Shown: positions 36,628-39,315 of the stretch, in pieces
Layout: each line of letters starts with the position of its first letter
How positions within the stretch are numbered: position 1 is the stretch's first letter
Assembly (NCBI RefSeq): GCF_007556705.1
Contig: NZ_VJOL01000023.1
Coordinates: 1-39,315 of the forward strand
Source: Tepidimonas thermarum
GTDB taxonomy: Bacteria > Pseudomonadota > Gammaproteobacteria > Burkholderiales > Burkholderiaceae_C
Length of the DNA stretch: 39,315 nucleotides
Direction: 5' to 3'
Made by a program: the position numbers and the translations under genes
The notes under the pieces: generated by a model
Told to the model about the DNA's origin: nothing
Databases searched by the model: none
What the model saw: the letters and a program-made list of their open reading frames with translations, nothing else

Positions 36628-37581
36628 ATGATGAACCCCATGAATCTCGCCCAAAAACTGTCCCTGCGCCGTTTCTTCGTCGGTCTGCTGCTCGGCGGCC
36701 TGAGCCTGCTCGCGCAGGCCGTGGAGGTCGCATTCGAGCGCGTCGCCGACAACGTCTACGCCTACATTGGCGACCTCGAAGGCCGCACCTACGACAACGA
36801 GGGGCTCAACGCCAACCTCGGCCTGGTGGTCACGCCCGCTGGCGCGGTGCTGATCGACAGCGGCCCCACCTACGAGGTGGCCAAGAAAATCGAGGCCGCC
36901 GCGCGTGCGGTCACGCCCCAGCCCATCCGGTGGGTCATCAACACCGGCGGGCAGGACCACCGCTGGCTGGGCAATGGCTATTTCAAGGACAAGGGCGCCG
37001 AGATCCTGGCCCACCAGGACGCCCAGGCCGATATGAAGACGCGCGCGGCCGAACACATGGACGGCCTGCGGCGCGTGCTCAAAGAGCGGCTCGACGGCAC
37101 GGTGCCCACGTTGCCGACGCGCTGGCTGACCGAACCGGACACGCGGCTCGAGCTGGGCGGCACGGTCATCGAACTCAAGCACCGTGGCGGCGGCCACACC
37201 CCGGGCGACACCCTGGTCTGGTTGCCGCAGACGCGTGTGCTGTTCGGCGGTGATGTGGTCTATGTGGACCGCATTCTCGGCCTGCACGAGGTCAGCCGCA
37301 GCAAGACCTGGCTTGCCAGCTTCGAGGTGATCGACCAACTCAAGCCCGCCGTCATCGTCCCGGGCCACGGTCGCGTGACCGACCTGGCCACCGCGCAGAG
37401 GGACACGCGCGACCTGCTGATCGCGCTGCGCGCACACATGAAAAAGGCGGTCGACGACGGCGTGGACATGAGCGCCGCGGTCAAGAGCTTCGACGCCCGG
37501 CCGTATCGCCACCTCAAGCACGCCGACGTTTGGCTGCCGCAGCTGGCCAACCGCACGTATCTGGAGGTGGAGCGGGAGTGA
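36628..37581 (+). CDS. Metallo-beta-lactamase-fold exported protein with altered metal site
   Basis: A 317-residue protein (313 from the ATG at 36640). A signal peptide (RRFFVGLLLGGLSLLAQA) predicts export. The MBL fold is recognisable by NLGLVVTPAGAVLIDSGP, the loop INTGGQDHRWLGNGYF, the ligand His in GGGHTPGDTLVWLP, Asp in FGGDVVYVDR and the final His in VIVPGHGR. The usual HxHxDH motif is reduced to GGQDH: Asp and one His remain but the first two histidines are gone, so only one of the two metal sites may be complete. It resembles SoxH/quinoprotein-associated MBL proteins of Burkholderiales. TATGAT (36627-36632) lies 7 nt before the ATG at 36640, favouring the shorter form. The function is unknown. 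Confidence 0.8.
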   Translation: MMNPMNLAQKLSLRRFFVGLLLGGLSLLAQAVEVAFERVADNVYAYIGDLEGRTYDNEGLNANLGLVVTPAGAVLIDSGPTYEVAKKIEAAARAVTPQPIRWVINTGGQDHRWLGNGYFKDKGAEILAHQDAQADMKTRAAEHMDGLRRVLKERLDGTVPTLPTRWLTEPDTRLELGGTVIELKHRGGGHTPGDTLVWLPQTRVLFGGDVVYVDRILGLHEVSRSKTWLASFEVIDQLKPAVIVPGHGRVTDLATAQRDTRDLLIALRAHMKKAVDDGVDMSAAVKSFDARPYRHLKHADVWLPQLANRTYLEVERE

Positions 37582-37756
37582 GACGTTGTGCACGAGTCTC
37601 CGTCACGCCATCCGGGGGACCGTGGGGCAACGCGGCCGTTGGTCCTTCGGGGATCGCGTGCTGCCCATGGTGCGCAAGGGTGGCCAGCCCCGGCCGGATG
37701 GGATGAGCCACTGACGGGCCCTGCGTCTTTTGGCCGGTCAGCCCGTCTTCGCTAGC

Positions 37757-38803
37757 ATGAACACGCTCGCAGCCTCCACCAAGCCCTGGCCCCTGCGCCA
37801 GCCGGCGCTGTTTTTGCTGCTCGCCGCCGTCGCGTGGCTGGCCCTCTACCGCGTGCTTGACCCGCTGTCGGAGGTCTTGGTCGCGGCCCTGCCCGTGGAC
37901 CGCAACAGCCACCTCGGCGGCGCGTTGCAGTTTTTCTTCTATGACACGCCCAAGGTGCTCATGCTGCTCACCGGTGTGGTGTTCGTCATGGGCATGATCA
38001 ACAGCTACTTCACGCCCGAGCGCACGCGCGCACTGCTGGCCGGCCGCACCGAAGGCGTGGCCAATGTGATGGCCGCCACCCTGGGCATCGTCACGCCGTT
38101 TTGTTCGTGCTCGGCGGTGCCGCTGTTCATCGGCTTCGTGCAGGCGGGGGTGCCGTTGGGGGTGACGTTCTCCTTCCTGATCTCGGCGCCCATGGTCAAC
38201 GAGGTGGCGCTGACCCTGCTGTTTGGGCTGTTTGGCTGGAAGATCGCCGCGCTGTACCTGGGGCTGGGCCTGACGGTGGCGATCGTCGCGGGCTGGATCA
38301 TCGGCCGGCTGAAGATGGAGCGCCACCTCGAGGACTGGGTGCGCGACATGCCCAAAGTGACGGCAACCGTCGAGGAGGGCGGGCTCACGCTCGCGGACCG
38401 TATCGAGGCCGGCTTCCAATCGGTGCGCGAGATCGTCGGCAAGGTCTGGCCGTACATCCTCGGTGGCATCGCACTCGGCGCGCTGATCCACGGCTACGTG
38501 CCCGAGGATTTCATGGCCGCCATCATGGGCAAGGATGCCTGGTGGGCGGTGCCGCTGGCGGTCGTCATCGGCGTGCCGATGTACACCAACGCCGCCGGCG
38601 TCATTCCCATCGTGCAGGCGCTGCTGGCCAAGGGCGCGGCACTGGGCACGGTGCTGGCGTTCATGATGAGCGTGATCGCGCTTTCGCTGCCGGAGATGAT
38701 CATCCTGCGCAAGGTGCTCAAGATGCGGCTGATTGCGACCTTCGTCGGCGTGGTGGCCGCCGGCATCCTGGTCGTTGGTTATGTGTTCAATGCCGTGCTG
38801 TGA
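37757..38803 (+). CDS. ArsP/UPF0718-type permease
   Basis: A 348-residue membrane protein with about eight to ten helices of the PF03773 permease family, which includes the organoarsenical exporter ArsP. The hallmark GIVTPFCSCSAVPLFIGFV lies near residues 110-128, and a second family motif GVPMYTNAAGVIPIVQAL is in the C-half. The central loop is charged (KMERHLEDWVRDMPKVTATVEEGG). The cysteines of FCSCS could bind a soft metal or metalloid (inference). The ATG at 37757 has no clear Shine-Dalgarno. It is followed by a small thioredoxin, a common pairing, but no ArsR-type regulator is visible. Confidence 0.87.
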   Translation: MNTLAASTKPWPLRQPALFLLLAAVAWLALYRVLDPLSEVLVAALPVDRNSHLGGALQFFFYDTPKVLMLLTGVVFVMGMINSYFTPERTRALLAGRTEGVANVMAATLGIVTPFCSCSAVPLFIGFVQAGVPLGVTFSFLISAPMVNEVALTLLFGLFGWKIAALYLGLGLTVAIVAGWIIGRLKMERHLEDWVRDMPKVTATVEEGGLTLADRIEAGFQSVREIVGKVWPYILGGIALGALIHGYVPEDFMAAIMGKDAWWAVPLAVVIGVPMYTNAAGVIPIVQALLAKGAALGTVLAFMMSVIALSLPEMIILRKVLKMRLIATFVGVVAAGILVVGYVFNAVL

Positions 38804-38810
38804 CGGTTGC

Positions 38811-38855
38811 GCCCGAGGGATGCCGCCAGCGTTTGCGGCACCACCCGTCTCGGGC
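38811..38855 (+). other. Nested hairpin between permease and thioredoxin genes
   Basis: An outer 7-bp stem GCCCGAG/CTCGGGC (38811-38817, 38849-38855) encloses an inner 6-bp stem TGCCGC/GCGGCA (38821-38826, 38835-38840). It lies 8 nt after the permease stop. There is no U-tract; it may be a partial terminator or stability element that sets the ratio of the two proteins. Confidence 0.5.
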
Positions 38856-38914
38856 AAGGGTCGTGGGTCGTGTGTTGATCTTTCTTCGTCCATCACCACC
38901 CAAGGAGCCAAAAC

Positions 38915-39151
38915 ATGGATGTCAAAGTTCTGGGCACCGGCTGTGCCAATTGCAGAAACACCCTTGCGCTGATCGACCAGGTTGCCAAGGCCAAAGGCGT
39001 CAACATCACGTTGGAAAAGGTCGAGGACCTCAAAGACATCATGCGCTATGGCGTCATGTCCACGCCCGGCGTGGTGATCAACGGCAAGGTCGTGCACGCG
39101 GGCGGCGTGCCCAGCCGGGAAAAGGTGGAACAATGGCTGTCCGCGGCATGA
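38915..39151 (+). CDS. Small thioredoxin-fold protein (TM0996/MTH895 family)
   Basis: A 78-residue cytosolic redox protein. The active site is CANC (Cys 10 and Cys 13) directly after the first beta strand, and the cis-Pro loop is VMSTPGVVINGKVVHAG. That is the compact thioredoxin_3 arrangement often found next to PF03773 permeases. A strong Shine-Dalgarno (AAGGAG) precedes the ATG. It probably reduces a disulfide in the permease or its metal/metalloid substrate (inference from gene pairing). Confidence 0.93.
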   Translation: MDVKVLGTGCANCRNTLALIDQVAKAKGVNITLEKVEDLKDIMRYGVMSTPGVVINGKVVHAGGVPSREKVEQWLSAA

Positions 39152-39186
39152 GTGCCCACCGCCTGCGTTGACGACCGCGCTGGTGC

Positions 39187-39315
39187 GGGGATTGTGCAAC
39201 CTCTTTTCTGTAAATTTCCGGTTGGGTGGTCATGACAACCGGGTTACAGGTTGAAGTTGAGATAGACCTTGCCGGTCAGCCACTCGTCGTCGAGTTCGGC
39301 GAGCATTGCGGAAAC
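39187..39315 (-). mobile_element. Partial insertion sequence, transposase-3' end copy
   Basis: From 39187 on the plus strand the sequence matches the inverted terminus ending at 203 at 23 of 32 positions, including TTTCTGTAAATT. About 57 nt further in, a minus-strand stop codon (39246-39244) ends a gene that continues beyond the window. A small inverted repeat CCGGTTG/CAACCGG (39218-39224, 39236-39242) lies between the terminus and the stop. This fits the right end of the same IS whose left end is at 1-203, both copies having the gene on the minus strand. Confidence 0.6.
39244..39315 (-). CDS. Partial CDS, C-terminus of a possible transposase
   Basis: The last 23 codons of a minus-strand gene are open to the window edge, reading VSAMLAELDDEWLTGKVYLNFNL, then TAA. 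I cannot assign a family with certainty; an xxLLAExxDEWxxxxxY-like tail occurs in several IS256-type transposases as I recall them. The location just inside an IS-like terminal repeat supports a transposase. Confidence 0.45.
   Translation of the reverse strand, partial: VSAMLAELDDEWLTGKVYLNFNL

Noticed and set aside
36130-37581. A genuine sigma-MBL fusion protein
   Set aside because: The joining stretch has no homology, sigma region 4 is missing, and the MBL part has its own start codons and signal peptide, which would be internal and useless in a fusion.

Overview
The window is high-GC proteobacterial DNA with the gene content and order of the Burkholderiales, most likely Comamonadaceae. 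The clues are a dapC-dapD-pilU-dapE-prmB block divergent from smc-zipA, a phaCAB polyhydroxybutyrate operon, a ZipA-type divisome protein and FimV-like/PilU pilus genes. The genus cannot be fixed from sequence reading alone. Coding density is very high; no rRNA, tRNA, CRISPR array or prophage was seen, and no gene-free stretch exceeds 300 bases.

Layout. (1) Positions 1-203 and 39187-39315 look like opposite ends of an insertion sequence: each carries one imperfect terminal inverted repeat and a piece of a minus-strand gene running off the window. The left copy cuts off the 5' half of a PilB/GspE-type ATPase gene (203-1057). (2) 1078-6634, minus strand: a five-gene acyl-CoA operon: 3-hydroxyacyl-CoA dehydrogenase, crotonase-fold enzyme, Crp/Fnr regulator, APH-type phosphotransferase and ACAD10/11-like acyl-CoA dehydrogenase. 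(3) 6715-11038: FimV-like pilus/peptidoglycan protein, a D-2-hydroxyacid dehydrogenase and an MFS transporter, with a 14-bp tandem repeat at 8659-8714. (4) 11058-19431, minus strand: a tightly packed seven-gene operon dapC-dapD-pilU-dapE-prmB-ABC-F-rsmB-like. (5) 19475-24057, plus strand: smc and zipA, divergent from that operon. (6) 24054-26654: an Hpt protein and a divergent REC-PAS-GGDEF-EAL protein, probably a c-di-GMP phosphorelay pair. (7) 26688-30199: Nudix hydrolase, orphan TRAP solute-binding protein, maiA, pgeF and a small membrane protein. (8) 30399-35294: phaC-phaA-phaB and dusA. (9) 35362-39151: GntR/FCD regulator with an apparent self-operator, an ECF sigma-factor remnant, a metallo-beta-lactamase-fold protein with altered metal ligands, and an ArsP/UPF0718-type permease with its small thioredoxin.

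The most interesting functional lead is the acyl-CoA operon. It pairs a kinase-like APH protein with an ACAD10/11-like dehydrogenase as separate genes. That is the architecture used by LvaA/LvaC and by ACAD10/11 to remove a 4-hydroxyl group by phosphorylation and elimination. Other points of interest are the repeated -10-like boxes 6-9 nt before start codons without Shine-Dalgarno sequences (candidate leaderless mRNAs), hairpins whose stems end exactly at a start codon (3447-3474 and 34257-34280), and the GntR palindrome overlapping its own -35 box.
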